A DNA stretch of 64,000 nucleotides from Marinobacterium jannaschii DSM 6295 (GTDB lineage Bacteria > Pseudomonadota > Gammaproteobacteria > Pseudomonadales > Balneatricaceae): contig NZ_KK211070.1 of the NCBI RefSeq assembly GCF_000620085.1, forward strand, positions 49,929 to 113,928, in the 5' to 3' direction. Shown piece after piece: positions 52,152 to 60,939 of the stretch (its first letter is position 1; each line of letters begins with the position of its first letter). The notes under the pieces are model-generated. The model was not told the origin of the DNA and did no database searches. It was given only the letters and a program-made list of their open reading frames with translations. Made by a program: the position numbers and the translations under genes.

Positions 52152-52427
52152 CTATCTCTCGCTGTCGACCGGCAGGGGAAGACCGCTTCTTTTGACCGTG
52201 TATCGTTGCTGCTCCGGGAACTTGCTATAGCTCTCGATCAACAGGCCTGAATCTAATAGCGCTTGGCCGGCGCGTTGATCCACTTCCAGCGAAGGTCGAT
52301 AGCAACCTTGCCGGTACTTGAGGATCCAGCGCCCAGAGCTGCGATTGTGCAGCAGCGCCGCTTCAGGTTTGGAATTCATTAGCTCAACAAGGGCGTATCC
52401 AGCTGCAGACATCGGTGAGTCGGACAT
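52152..52427 (-). CDS. Hypothetical small protein
   Basis: 91 residues, MSDSPMSAAGYALVELMNSK..., with ALLHNRSSGRWILKYRQGCY. No good ribosome binding site. It is preferred over an overlapping rightward frame because its composition is more protein-like. Unknown family. Confidence 0.4.
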   Translation of the reverse strand: MSDSPMSAAGYALVELMNSKPEAALLHNRSSGRWILKYRQGCYRPSLEVDQRAGQALLDSGLLIESYSKFPEQQRYTVKRSGLPLPVDSER

Positions 52428-52473
52428 ATCGTGACCAAAAAAATTCTATATGGGTATAAATCGCCAAGTAATT

Positions 52474-52484
52474 TAATATAATTA
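52474..52484 (+). promoter_or_regulatory. TAATATAATTA promoter element upstream of the tus-like gene
   Basis: Core shared with the elements at 9063, 31328, 43361 and 54573. It contains TATAAT about 55 bp before the gene start. Confidence 0.45.
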
Positions 52485-52532
52485 CTCTATCCTATCCATA
52501 TAAAACTAATCCGACACATTACGAGGTCTAAC

Positions 52533-53405
52533 ATGGAGTTCGCTGCAGCTAAGACAGAACTGGCTGACGCTATCTCTAAATTCCAGCGCTGCGCTGGAAG
52601 CCTCAGATCTGCAGTATCGCTTGAGTGCGATAGTATCTGGCTAGATGATGCCGTCACTACGTCACCGGTCTTCCAACCTGCTACGCAGGATGCGATCGAA
52701 AAAGCCCTTAATATTCTAACCTCTTGCCAATATGCAGATGGCCAGGATGGACGTGCCACCAAGAAGCTTGTGGGTTGCTTGCTGGTGGGCCATAAGAGCC
52801 TGGACGCGGCTCGAAGCTTCAATGCTGCCAAAGCAGCATTGAAGCAGGCCAGCATCCAACTAAGGGCTGTATTGGCTGCTGCCGGGGAAACACCGGCTAA
52901 GCAGTATCAGGAGACCATCTCGATACTGGCCAGTTTAGGGATCGACCGCTTCTGCGCAAATGAGGCCTATCGTGAACTCCCATTGCTTGATCCAGCACCG
53001 GCCCGTATCTCGTTTACGGGGAAAGCCTCTCGCAGCGTCCAGAACGTGACGATCGCGCAGGCCGAAAAGCTTCTGGATGGCCTTACCAGTGAGCAGTCGA
53101 AGCTGGATAGGGCCAAGTTGGCCAACCTCTCACCCGACACGGTGATCGCAGTTGTACAACAAGGCAATGTGAAAAAGCCGGTACTAAAGGCCAACTTGCA
53201 ATGGAATGCGGCCGATATCGGATTGCCCGGACAGATCCATAGTGCGGTACCGATTCTTTGCCTCGATACCGGTATCGCCCCAGCATTACGCTACCCGCGC
53301 CAGGCTAAAAAACGAAACCGAGTTGCAGATCGTACCTTGGCAGATACACCCTATTTGCCCTCGATCCGCGGTTACCTGCATTCCGATAAAGAGGGCGAAG
53401 AGTGA
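52533..53405 (+). CDS. Tus-like replication terminus-binding protein
   Basis: The 290-residue protein matches Tus (309 aa) in order and spacing of several blocks, compared from memory. [19 protein letters not shown] and the following helix [10 protein letters not shown] align with NAYRTLTVLHDPATLRFGW and EVLAQLEKSL of E. coli Tus. [20 protein letters not shown] aligns with [31 protein letters not shown] and [14 protein letters not shown] align with the late RPVKVQPIARVW and ACPTPLIALINRD. It would bind Ter-type sites and block DnaB in one direction. The stop overlaps the next gene. Confidence 0.7.
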   Translation: [290 protein letters not shown]

Positions 53406-53860
53406 AAAAGATAACCCTGCCACTGGCCATCCTGTGTTGCCTACCTGGCTGTTCTACGCTGGAATCGCCTATCGTGGCTCCTGCTGCGTTAGAGCGCGGT
53501 ACCGTAACCTTGACGGCGCAGGAGTATACCCTCAGTCGGCCTGGCTATCGCCTCGGGAATCTTGAAGTACAGGCATTGTTGTTTGAGTTGCTCGAAGACT
53601 CCAGCGCTATACAGGCTCAGCCTGATCACGCCACTTCCTCAGGTGTCTCAGTCAGTGCCGTGCCTTTTAACCCCCGCTTTATCACGCTCAACGGGCAGCA
53701 AGAACGTATCCAACAAATCGAACTGCAGTTCGTACCTGGACCCGAAGATTTCATCCGGGTAAACCAAGCTGATTGGCGCTCGATTAAGAGTGATCAACCA
53801 GCCCGGGTTGCACTGTGGCTTTGGCATGAAAACACCATGAAGGGAGACCGCTTACTATGA
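53402..53860 (+). CDS. Lipoprotein of unknown function
   Basis: GTG start overlapping the tus-like stop, 152 residues. Lipobox LPGC. Beta-rich body (RGTVTLTAQEYTLSRPGYRL). The stop overlaps the next start as ATGA. No family known. A lipoprotein in an operon with a replication-termination protein is unusual. Confidence 0.65.
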   Translation: MKKITLPLAILCCLPGCSTLESPIVAPAALERGTVTLTAQEYTLSRPGYRLGNLEVQALLFELLEDSSAIQAQPDHATSSGVSVSAVPFNPRFITLNGQQERIQQIELQFVPGPEDFIRVNQADWRSIKSDQPARVALWLWHENTMKGDRLL

Positions 53861-54411
53861 ACGCAATCCGCTCAACGCTACTGTTGTCCTTAGTATTGGC
53901 CGCTCAAGGGATTCAGGCAGGTGAAGCCGGCTCATGTCCGAACAGCAGCAGGCTATTTGCAGTGCCGCTAGCTTGCACTCACCAGAGTGCGCTACACGCT
54001 GCCATCGAAGACCAGGGCGCAAACCTGCTTTACTCCGATCTACCATTTCACCAGCGATACGATGCTACTGCCTTGCTTGATGGTGCTGAGCACCTGGTGG
54101 TGGAGTATACGGCTGGTGGTCAGTTTGCCAGTGCCAAATATTCCATGAATGGCGGTCGACCTACCTTCACCTATACCCGTGACTTACTGGCCAGCCGCTA
54201 CGGTGATCCAGTGGCTGTTGGCAGTCTGGGAAGTCCGAAGTACGAATGGAATCTGAGCGATGGGCTATCGATCAGTCTGACTGAAGCATGGCCAGCTGGA
54301 CGGGTATCGCTGCAATACCTTTATCCGGATCGCTATCGCACTGCATTGCGCCAGGCTGGCGAGGAGGATCATCGAGAGATGTCCAGTTCCCAAAGTGCGA
54401 GCATCTACTGA
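53857..54411 (+). CDS. Exported protein of unknown function
   Basis: 184 residues, signal peptide (about 1-21, ending GIQAG). Two Cys early in the mature part (SCPNSSRLFAVPLAC) could pair. The middle is beta-rich. Coupled at both ends. No known family. Confidence 0.65.
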   Translation: MNAIRSTLLLSLVLAAQGIQAGEAGSCPNSSRLFAVPLACTHQSALHAAIEDQGANLLYSDLPFHQRYDATALLDGAEHLVVEYTAGGQFASAKYSMNGGRPTFTYTRDLLASRYGDPVAVGSLGSPKYEWNLSDGLSISLTEAWPAGRVSLQYLYPDRYRTALRQAGEEDHREMSSSQSASIY

Positions 54412-54569
54412 TGCAGTATGATAAATACGTATCCCGTATCACTTCATACGGATCAACGATACTTAATCAGCTAGTCCTTTTCTCTGTCACCTCCCTGACT
54501 GCAAGCGCAGTCAGTATTGCGGCTTTAGAACTCATCACGAGTGCTGGGTTAAATCAACTAGGGCAGTGA
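54411..54569 (+). CDS. Small single-pass membrane protein
   Basis: 52 residues from ATG 54411, overlapping the preceding stop (TGATG). A hydrophobic segment lies at about 20-45 (QLVLFSVTSLTASAVSIAAL). Fourth coupled gene of the cluster. Confidence 0.5.
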   Translation: MQYDKYVSRITSYGSTILNQLVLFSVTSLTASAVSIAALELITSAGLNQLGQ

Positions 54570-54572
54570 TAC

Positions 54573-54590
54573 TAATATAATTACCTTATA
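54573..54590 (+). promoter_or_regulatory. TAATATAATTA promoter element upstream of parB-like gene
   Basis: TAATATAATTACCTTATA has the same core as other elements in this window. TATAAT lies about 105 bp before the start. Confidence 0.4.
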
Positions 54591-54682
54591 TAACTTTACA
54601 AATATATCTCTTAATGGATATATTTTGTCTATCTTGTAATCAATATTCTGGGAAGTCCCATCTATTCCAAGGAGAGAAGGTA

Positions 54683-55579
54683 ATGGCTCAAATCAGCAGC
54701 CTCCGGGCTTATCAGCAGGCCAATAAGGACACAGTAACCAAGGGGAATATGTTTTCGGTCCCACCTCAGGCTCTGGTCGAAGAACCAGGCTTCAACGTGC
54801 GCGACTACGATGACCCTGACGTTGTTCAGCATATTCGCAATTTGGCCAATGCGTACGCCCGGGGAGACTATGTAGATCCCGTCGTAGTCAAGGTTGTCGA
54901 TGGGAAGCTCTTTATACGAGAGGGTCACTGTCGACGCCTGGCCATGCTCCTCGCAATCGAGGAAGGCGCTGAGATTCTGCGTACTCCGGTGATTGAGTAC
55001 AAGGGGGATGATGCCGCTCAGGTGGCACTGATCGTCACGTCAAACTCAGGGCTCAAGATAACGACGCTTCAGACCGCAGAGGTCTACCGCCGACTCAGTG
55101 CCTGGGGATTCTCCGACACAGAGATTGCAGAGCGCGTAGGTAAAACCTCAACCCATGTACGCCAGATGCTCGATCTGCTGGAGCTACCGACCGAACTCAA
55201 ACAGCTGATAAAGGACGGTAAGATATCGGCTACCGCTGCACTGGAGACCTTTAAGGAGCAGGGCACAGCAGCCGTAGGGACCATAAACAAAGCGGTCGAA
55301 AACGCCGAAGAAGCCGGGCGGAAACGAATCACCCGCAAAGATTTAGGAGGGCCTAAGCCTCTGCCTAAAAAAGTAGCCATCAGAGTCCAGTCTGCATTTT
55401 CCACGTTTACCGAAAAACTCGATCGGGCTTCGTTAGATGCAAAAACTGAAAAAGTGACCGTTGAGCTGACACTTGAGGAAGCTGAGGCGCTTATTGCCTT
55501 AAAAGCAGATGTAGGTGCGATCGAGAAAAAGCGCTCCGATAAACAAGCCGAAGAGGAGCAGGGCACCTTAGATATCTAA
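54683..55579 (+). CDS. ParB/RepB/Spo0J-family protein (unpaired)
   Basis: ATG 54683 after AAGGAGAGAAGGTA gives 298 residues. The nuclease-like domain has FNVRDYDDPDVVQHIRNLAN and IREGHCRRLAMLLAIEEGAE (GHxR box). The HTH is WGFSDTEIAERVGKTSTHVR. There is no parA beside it. Such lone ParB-like proteins occur on conjugative plasmids and may act in partition or gene control. Confidence 0.82.
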   Translation: MAQISSLRAYQQANKDTVTKGNMFSVPPQALVEEPGFNVRDYDDPDVVQHIRNLANAYARGDYVDPVVVKVVDGKLFIREGHCRRLAMLLAIEEGAEILRTPVIEYKGDDAAQVALIVTSNSGLKITTLQTAEVYRRLSAWGFSDTEIAERVGKTSTHVRQMLDLLELPTELKQLIKDGKISATAALETFKEQGTAAVGTINKAVENAEEAGRKRITRKDLGGPKPLPKKVAIRVQSAFSTFTEKLDRASLDAKTEKVTVELTLEEAEALIALKADVGAIEKKRSDKQAEEEQGTLDI

Positions 55580-55623
55580 AGCTTGCCCTGTGGCTCTGTA
55601 AACCGTTCTGAAATGGAAGATGT

Positions 55624-55860
55624 ATGACTGATCGCCACTACGAATTCAGCTTCGAAGATGTCTTAGCGGCACTGGCAAAGGCCACCAGCAAGCAGGGCCT
55701 CTTCGATGTCATTGAAGAGGTCGATTTGCAGTTCCATGCTGGTCAACTACTAATGTCCGAAACAGACTGGGCGTCCTTCTCCGGGGCAGTCATGCAACGA
55801 TGGGACTCGATTCGAGCCCAGAACTCTGAATCCGATACGCCTGGATCACCTCATGACTAA
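55624..55860 (+). CDS. Hypothetical 78-residue protein
   Basis: ATG after TGGAAGATGT. Acidic and helical (FSFEDVLAALAKATSKQGLF). Overlaps the next gene by 8 bp. Unknown family. Confidence 0.55.
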   Translation: MTDRHYEFSFEDVLAALAKATSKQGLFDVIEEVDLQFHAGQLLMSETDWASFSGAVMQRWDSIRAQNSESDTPGSPHD

Positions 55861-56089
55861 GGCCCCTGATCTTCGACGTTGTTTCGAAGGGTTCGGATGC
55901 TGCGATGAATGCGGTAAAGGGCAGCAGGATGCGCAAAGCGCTGTTCCAATTCTTGTTTTTGAGTTTCGTCACATCTCACTGAAGCTTTGTCACAGCTGCG
56001 TTTCGAACCTGGCCGCTGAGTTTGTGGATGCTTATCGACTTGCGAAACCTATCGCTCGAATTTCTCCCTTGGCTCCGCTAAAGCTGTAG
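55853..56089 (+). CDS. Small Cys-rich protein
   Basis: 78 residues with RRCFEGFGCCDECGKGQQ and LKLCHSCVSN, a probable zinc site. Coupled to the gene before. Unknown family. Confidence 0.55.
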   Translation: MTKAPDLRRCFEGFGCCDECGKGQQDAQSAVPILVFEFRHISLKLCHSCVSNLAAEFVDAYRLAKPIARISPLAPLKL

Positions 56090-56221
56090 CCACCACTGAT
56101 CAAAAAATACAGATCAAGGGCATTGCAATATACCCCTTAAGAGATATACTTAAATATACCTCTTATAGGATATATACTTTATCCCAATGTAGCTTGCATG
56201 TAGCCCAACCAGGAGGCGAAG

Positions 56222-57124
56222 GTGAAACGTCTATACAAACCATGGAATCCCAGTGAGCGAAGTGAAGCGATCGTTGCCATTGCAGACCACATCATCTCTG
56301 AGTACCAAAGTGAGGGATACACGCTGACGCTACGACAGCTCTACTACCAGTTCGTGGCCAAGGACCTCTTGGAAAACTCAGAACGCAGTTATAACAGCTT
56401 GGGCACCATAATTACCAAAGCCCGAATGGCAGGCATGATTAGCTGGGAGGCGATTGAAGACCGAAACCGGGAGCATAAAACGTTCTGGTATGAGGAAGAT
56501 GAAGAAGCTGTCATAAGCGAGCTGACGCAGCAAATTCGCTTTGATCGCTGGGCTCGCCAGCCATGCTATGTAGAAATGTGGGTTGAGAAAGAGGCTCTCG
56601 GAAATGTGATTTCGCGAGCTTGTAAGCCGCTTTTAGTGCCGCATATGTCCTGCAAGGGCTATCTGTCTGCTTCGGAAGCATGGCGCGCAGGCCAGCGCTT
56701 TGAAGAGAAGCTGCGCCAAGGTTAACACTGCGTGCTACTCCACCTGGGTGATCACGACCCGAGTGGTATCGACATGACCCGTGACAATCGGGACCGCCTA
56801 GATCTATTTACCGAGTTACCAGGCAGGGTAACGGTAGAACGCCTGGCTCTGAATATGGATCAAGTAGATCGCTATTCCCCTCCACCCAATCCGGCCAAAG
56901 TCACGGACACACGAGCTAAGGATTATATCAAGCGCTTCGGAAAAACCTCCTGGGAGCTGGATGCACTTGAGCCTCAAGTTCTGGCAGACCTGATCAGCAC
57001 GAACATCGAGCGATATATCGACTGGCATCTATGGGGGGTAGTCGCAGAGCAAGAAGCTGAAGTTGAAACGATTCTTCAGCGTCTGAGTGATAACTGGCCT
57101 CAGATCAAAGCGAACTATTTGTAA
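56222..57124 (+). pseudogene. TOPRIM (topoisomerase VI A-like) protein interrupted by TAA
   Basis: Both halves are in the same frame: codons 1-167, then TAA (56723-56725), then 133 codons. The first half has TLRQLYYQFVAKDLLENSER and CYVEMWVEKEALGNV (TOPRIM Glu); the second has LLHLGDHDPSGIDMTRDN (TOPRIM DxD). One substitution (AAA to TAA) after EEKLRQG would explain the break. GTG 56732 cannot restore a full domain. Start GTG/ATG near 56222 follows AGGAGGCGAAG. Probably inactive unless read through. Confidence 0.7.
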
Positions 57125-57215
57125 GGCTGTAATAGCTGGCCAGCGTGACACGCCATTGCCAGGTACCAGTCTCACCGTTAACAGCAGTCGTTGTCATAAA
57201 GGAACGGATTCACCA

Positions 57216-58652
57216 ATGGAAAACTCTCTACTGTCCTTCAATCTCCCAGAGCAGTTAACTAAACGCCTGGCTTTTACTCGCCTATCTGATGGACGTAGAA
57301 AGCTGGTGGTTTCTACCAACTGGTTACCGTTGGTGGGCTTCGAAGCAGATGCGCCGAACATTGAACGATCCTTGGGCGATAACAAAGGGATAGTTGTCGA
57401 AAGGGTACGGGACCTATTTGATCTACCCGGGCGTGTGAAAAAGGTCTATACCCGCACCTATAAGCGTAGGAAGAACAATCCTATAGAGCATCAACTGGAT
57501 ATCAGCAGCCAGAAGCTTTTGGACAGATCCTTTCCAGCTGACTGTAAGCACGTCCACGTTACATTTACGCCTGATCGCGTTGAAATTCGTCCCTTAACCA
57601 GCCTGCAGCAAAGGGCTATGGACAATGCCAAGAAGGCAGACGATCCGCTCAGCGTATTCGCCGCTTGTACATCCGGCGTGGATCTCCGCAGCATGTCAGA
57701 CAATGGATTCTCCATTCATTCAGTGATCGAGTGGCGACCACCTGAAGCCAGAGATAAGGTCGACCTCTCTGAGACCGGCGCCCTAAACGTGTTGGCCAAC
57801 ATCCCCGGAGTAAAGGCAATTTACAACGAGGATATCAATCAGATCGACGTGGCCAGGATTGCTGATGCTGTCGCAAAGAGCCCTTTTACCAATCTATCAA
57901 TCTCGGTCCAATGTGATGACTTCTCCACCGCGAAGGGAACTACTCTCAAAGAGCGCTCTTTGGCTGATTTAAGCTCCAGCATTGATATGGGCTATGACTT
58001 GCTGCGCCTGGTTGAAAGCCTGGCTCCTCCCACGCTCACCATCGAAAACGTTCCGGCTTGGATAAACTCAGACATGTACAAGATGATCAGTCTGCGGCTT
58101 CGCAAGTGGGGTTACCAGGAACACTGCTTGGTAGCTGATGCGAGGGATCACGGAGGGCTTACCAGTCGTAAGAGAGCCTACAGTTTCTTTACCGCACTAC
58201 CCAACCCCTTTTCCTGGGAAAAGCCTCAGACACGGCGACAAGACACCATCTGGGGCATTGTAAAAGAGCACCTGCCGGGGTGCCGTCATGTCAGCCATAG
58301 TAAATCACTTCAGGATGGACTCGAAAGCGGGCGATTGCGAACCATTACTCGGGAATCTTGCCACTCACCAACCTTTCTCAAGTCTCAGATCAGGATGGCC
58401 AAGGACTCAGTGGTGATAGCCGATCAGGGTAAGCTATTTTGGCCAACAGAGGGCCTTATGAAACGCCTGATGGGTATACCAAAGAGCTTCAACCTCTCGA
58501 ACTGCAGCTCCTCCATTGCCTCTGAGATTATTGGCCAGTCCGTCGATATGGGTCTGCATGAGATGGTCGTTCGTAGCGTTAAGCGTCATTTGCTGGCGTT
58601 TCAGAGCCAATTACTTGGGCTAACTCAGTTACACCAGCCAACCTTTTCATAG
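57216..58652 (+). CDS. C5-cytosine DNA methyltransferase-like protein
   Basis: ATG 57216 after AAAGGAACGG gives 478 residues. About 145 N-terminal residues of unknown type precede the catalytic domain. Motif I is FAACTSGVDLRSMSDNGFSI. Motif IV is SVQCDDFSTAKG with the catalytic Cys but lacking the usual Pro-Pro and Gln. Motif VI is LTIENVPAW. Motif VIII is GGLTSRKRAYSF. Motif X is IGQSVDMGLHE. An orphan, divergent enzyme probably protecting plasmid DNA. Confidence 0.75.
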   Translation: MENSLLSFNLPEQLTKRLAFTRLSDGRRKLVVSTNWLPLVGFEADAPNIERSLGDNKGIVVERVRDLFDLPGRVKKVYTRTYKRRKNNPIEHQLDISSQKLLDRSFPADCKHVHVTFTPDRVEIRPLTSLQQRAMDNAKKADDPLSVFAACTSGVDLRSMSDNGFSIHSVIEWRPPEARDKVDLSETGALNVLANIPGVKAIYNEDINQIDVARIADAVAKSPFTNLSISVQCDDFSTAKGTTLKERSLADLSSSIDMGYDLLRLVESLAPPTLTIENVPAWINSDMYKMISLRLRKWGYQEHCLVADARDHGGLTSRKRAYSFFTALPNPFSWEKPQTRRQDTIWGIVKEHLPGCRHVSHSKSLQDGLESGRLRTITRESCHSPTFLKSQIRMAKDSVVIADQGKLFWPTEGLMKRLMGIPKSFNLSNCSSSIASEIIGQSVDMGLHEMVVRSVKRHLLAFQSQLLGLTQLHQPTFS

Positions 58653-58725
58653 TCAAAGAAATTACAACACCGACACACCCACTAGGCCCTCGCCTGGCGG
58701 TTGTGGTTCTAAAAAGGAAGTAAGA

Positions 58726-59169
58726 ATGAAGAGTGACAACCCTTTAAAATACTATGAAGTACCCTCCGCAATCTTAGCTGTTGCATTCTTATTTGTATTG
58801 GCATCTTCTGGTGCCTTCGATAAGGAAGATTCTAGTTACATCTCCCGGCCGATAGAGAACCCAGAAATCAATCAAGTACTTGAGGAATTACAGGCACTTA
58901 ATGTTCCAATGCTGGAGTGCCATGTCCACTATGACCTTACCTCTTGCTTCGGAGACGATGATACAGCACCGTATACAACCACCGCTGGTGGGACAAAATG
59001 GGCTGTGGATATTGAAGTGCGTCCGAATATTGTAATGCTCTCTATGAAGCGTGATCGCTATGCTTCGATGACACAAGAGATAGAACCTGAACAGTTCGCT
59101 CACGGCGTTGAGAAGGCATTACAGGGTATTGTCAAGAGCATTAAAAACAGACAGAAATGGAGTTTGTAG
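58726..59169 (+). CDS. Hypothetical membrane-anchored protein
   Basis: 147 residues. One hydrophobic segment at about 12-30 (AILAVAFLFVLASSGAF), then an acidic domain with two Cys (MLECHVHYDLTSCFG). AAGGAAGTAAGA precedes the ATG. The stop lies within the next ORF. Unknown family. Confidence 0.6.
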   Translation: MKSDNPLKYYEVPSAILAVAFLFVLASSGAFDKEDSSYISRPIENPEINQVLEELQALNVPMLECHVHYDLTSCFGDDDTAPYTTTAGGTKWAVDIEVRPNIVMLSMKRDRYASMTQEIEPEQFAHGVEKALQGIVKSIKNRQKWSL

Positions 59170-59555
59170 CATTGATAAGGACGGGGAGTGAGGTAACTGT
59201 TGGCCCAAGTCTCGTGGCTTTGCTGGCTTTAGGTGTGCTTGCGTATCCAGTGTTGGCCGGCACCTGGGCTCGGTACGAATTCACCAGCGATAGCGATACT
59301 ATACAGTGGGTGCCATTGGCCTTCACTCCCCTCGTAGTTACTGATCCGGAGCGGTGTAAGCAGATCCAACAACCAGGTGCATTGCCTCTCCTGATTGACA
59401 CGCCCGGAGCCGAGTGGATCTGTGGCTGTGCAATCCCTAACAGGATGGGTGATCTTGCAGCCCAGATTCCCTCGCGGGAGAATAGCGATGGGACAACCTC
59501 ATTTCTGTGTCACACAGCTGTTTTGACAACCATCTCCACAAAAGATGGCAAATAA
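59157..59555 (+). CDS. Hypothetical protein with N-terminal hydrophobic segment
   Basis: 132 residues; LVALLALGVLAYPVLAG (about 18-35) then a Cys-containing domain (DPERCKQIQQ, EWICGCAIP, SFLCH). Overlaps the preceding gene by 13 bp. Possibly exported. Unknown family. Confidence 0.5.
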   Translation: MEFVALIRTGSEVTVGPSLVALLALGVLAYPVLAGTWARYEFTSDSDTIQWVPLAFTPLVVTDPERCKQIQQPGALPLLIDTPGAEWICGCAIPNRMGDLAAQIPSRENSDGTTSFLCHTAVLTTISTKDGK

Positions 59556-59571
59556 AGGACCATGGTAGGCT

Positions 59572-59691
59572 ATGTTTAAGATTTCAGAGTTTGGTAACTT
59601 TGCTCTTCAGGTAGTAAAGCTCGTAGCTAGCGGGTTTGGGATCCTGGTCACCTTGTTGATCGCAATCAGATTATTAACCCTTATAGGCTAA
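59572..59691 (+). CDS. Possible 39-residue membrane peptide
   Basis: MFKISEFGNFALQVVKLVAS then a hydrophobic helix (GFGILVTLLIAI). Short single-pass peptide; weak start signal. Confidence 0.35.
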   Translation: MFKISEFGNFALQVVKLVASGFGILVTLLIAIRLLTLIG

Positions 59692-59970
59692 TCGATCCCG
59701 CAATCTCGTCGTAAACACTATTCCAATGCTACTCACTAAATGAGTGCAGTGCTTCCCAGCACTGATTCGCAAGCTGATCCCTGATCCATCCCTCGAAGAA
59801 CTCTCAATCTGTTTTCCTGCCTCTGAGGTTTTAGTTGTTGCAATTGATGACTTCACCACACACCACAGCAAAAGCAACGTTGGATGACAGGCAGTGGAAA
59901 CTAGTGGATAGGAATATGGACCGCTATGAAATTGCTGCAAGAGAGTCTGAAAACTGAACGGGGTGTGTTG

Positions 59971-60243
59971 CTAAAAGCCATTCCGGGCTTCCCAAAGCTG
60001 ATTAGCGATTTGAATCCGCATCCAAAACTCCGCGGTAGTGCCAAGCTGCTCAGCCAGCTTAACGGCCTGCTTTGCTGTTAATGGCCGCTTGTCATTGATG
60101 ATGGCACTCAATGTAGTTCTGCTTACCGACAAGGCCTTACTTAACTCTCCCACCGTGAGTTTTCTTGGCTGCATATATTCGCATCTCAGGATCTCACCAA
60201 GGGAAATTGGCTTTATTTGAGTTGGCTTCATACCGGGCTTCAC
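59971..60243 (-). CDS. higA: HigA-family antitoxin (XRE HTH)
   Basis: 90 residues. ISLGEILRCEYMQPRKLTVG and the HTH GELSKALSVSRTTLSAIIND are the VapI/HigA signature; it ends FWMRIQIANQLWEAR. The start overlaps the toxin stop. It should neutralise HigB and repress the operon. Confidence 0.9.
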   Translation of the reverse strand: MKPGMKPTQIKPISLGEILRCEYMQPRKLTVGELSKALSVSRTTLSAIINDKRPLTAKQAVKLAEQLGTTAEFWMRIQIANQLWEARNGF

Positions 60244-60536
60244 CTCTCCCTAATGCGATGCTCTTCGAAGAAAAGATCGGTCTTTTGGCCATCTTTCATA
60301 CGAAATACAAGCCGATAGACCCTATTGACCCTGATCGTACAGAACCCAGCAAGCTCGCTATCAAGCCACTGAAATCCATTACTGGGAGCCTCGATCAAGT
60401 CTGCCTCATCTGCACTGGCATCAACAATCTGCAACTTCCGCCTCAGCGTGTTCTCTACACCAATAGGGATCTGTCGCTGACGCGCACCAGAGTAGTAAAA
60501 CTCTTCGAGCCAGGGATCTCGAAAGGAAATAGCCAT
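60240..60536 (-). CDS. higB: HigB/RelE-family toxin
   Basis: 98 residues. ISFRDPWLEEFYYSGARQRQ, LRRKLQIVDASADEADLIEA and the C-terminal YRLVFRMKDGQKTDLFFEEH match HigB (a ribosome-dependent mRNA endonuclease). Toxin precedes antitoxin, as usual for higBA. Confidence 0.9.
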   Translation of the reverse strand: MAISFRDPWLEEFYYSGARQRQIPIGVENTLRRKLQIVDASADEADLIEAPSNGFQWLDSELAGFCTIRVNRVYRLVFRMKDGQKTDLFFEEHRIRER

Positions 60537-60560
60537 AAAGCAAGGATCTCAAAACAGAAA

Positions 60561-60589
60561 AAGGCTGTACCATTAAATGGTACAGCCTT
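60561..60589. promoter_or_regulatory. 13-bp inverted repeat upstream of higB
   Basis: AAGGCTGTACCAT-TAA-ATGGTACAGCCTT is a perfect dyad 25 bp before the higB start. It is a likely HigA operator; A and T flanks mean it could also act as a terminator. Confidence 0.6.
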
Positions 60590-60690
60590 TCCCCCATCTG
60601 CTTCAATAGCTTTGACAGGTTACTGGATTGTTTCTTATATAAAAGACAAGGACTTAGCTACCCTGTTCTGAAGGCAGATGCAGCACTGCC

Positions 60691-60939
60691 TCATCGGCGA
60701 AAACGGAACTTCGACCCAAGCAACTCAATAAATTTAGTCACGGCCACGATGACTGTGAAGTAGGTAGCACACAAAACGATCGCTACCCCATATGACCAAC
60801 CGGCTTCACCATTGAGCCATTCACGCACATCTTCACCAGCAGTCAGTTCGTTATAGAAGAACGGAAAAAGAAGCACGTCGAGCAAGGCATAGACTGCCGG
60901 ATCAAGCATTTCTCCAATCGCAACCAAATAATCCATCAC
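60691..60939 (-). CDS. Small membrane protein coupled to the recombinase
   Basis: 82 residues with hydrophobic segments at about 12-32 and 48-70. The start overlaps the recombinase stop. Unknown function. Confidence 0.55.
   Translation of the reverse strand: MMDYLVAIGEMLDPAVYALLDVLLFPFFYNELTAGEDVREWLNGEAGWSYGVAIVLCATYFTVIVAVTKFIELLGSKFRFRR

Noticed and set aside
52014..52250. Rightward ORF starting with TTG inside the AAGGC repeats.
   Set aside because: Spacing from the Shine-Dalgarno-like AAGGAGG is too short, it begins in a repeat cluster and it overlaps a more protein-like leftward ORF.
10942..57124. TAA recoding (two genes with in-frame TAA followed by CAC).
   Set aside because: Most other genes here end in TAA normally and no recoding signal is visible; independent mutations are simpler.
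59674..59940. Leftward 88-codon ORF after the small membrane peptide.
   Set aside because: No start signal, composition not protein-like, no partner genes.
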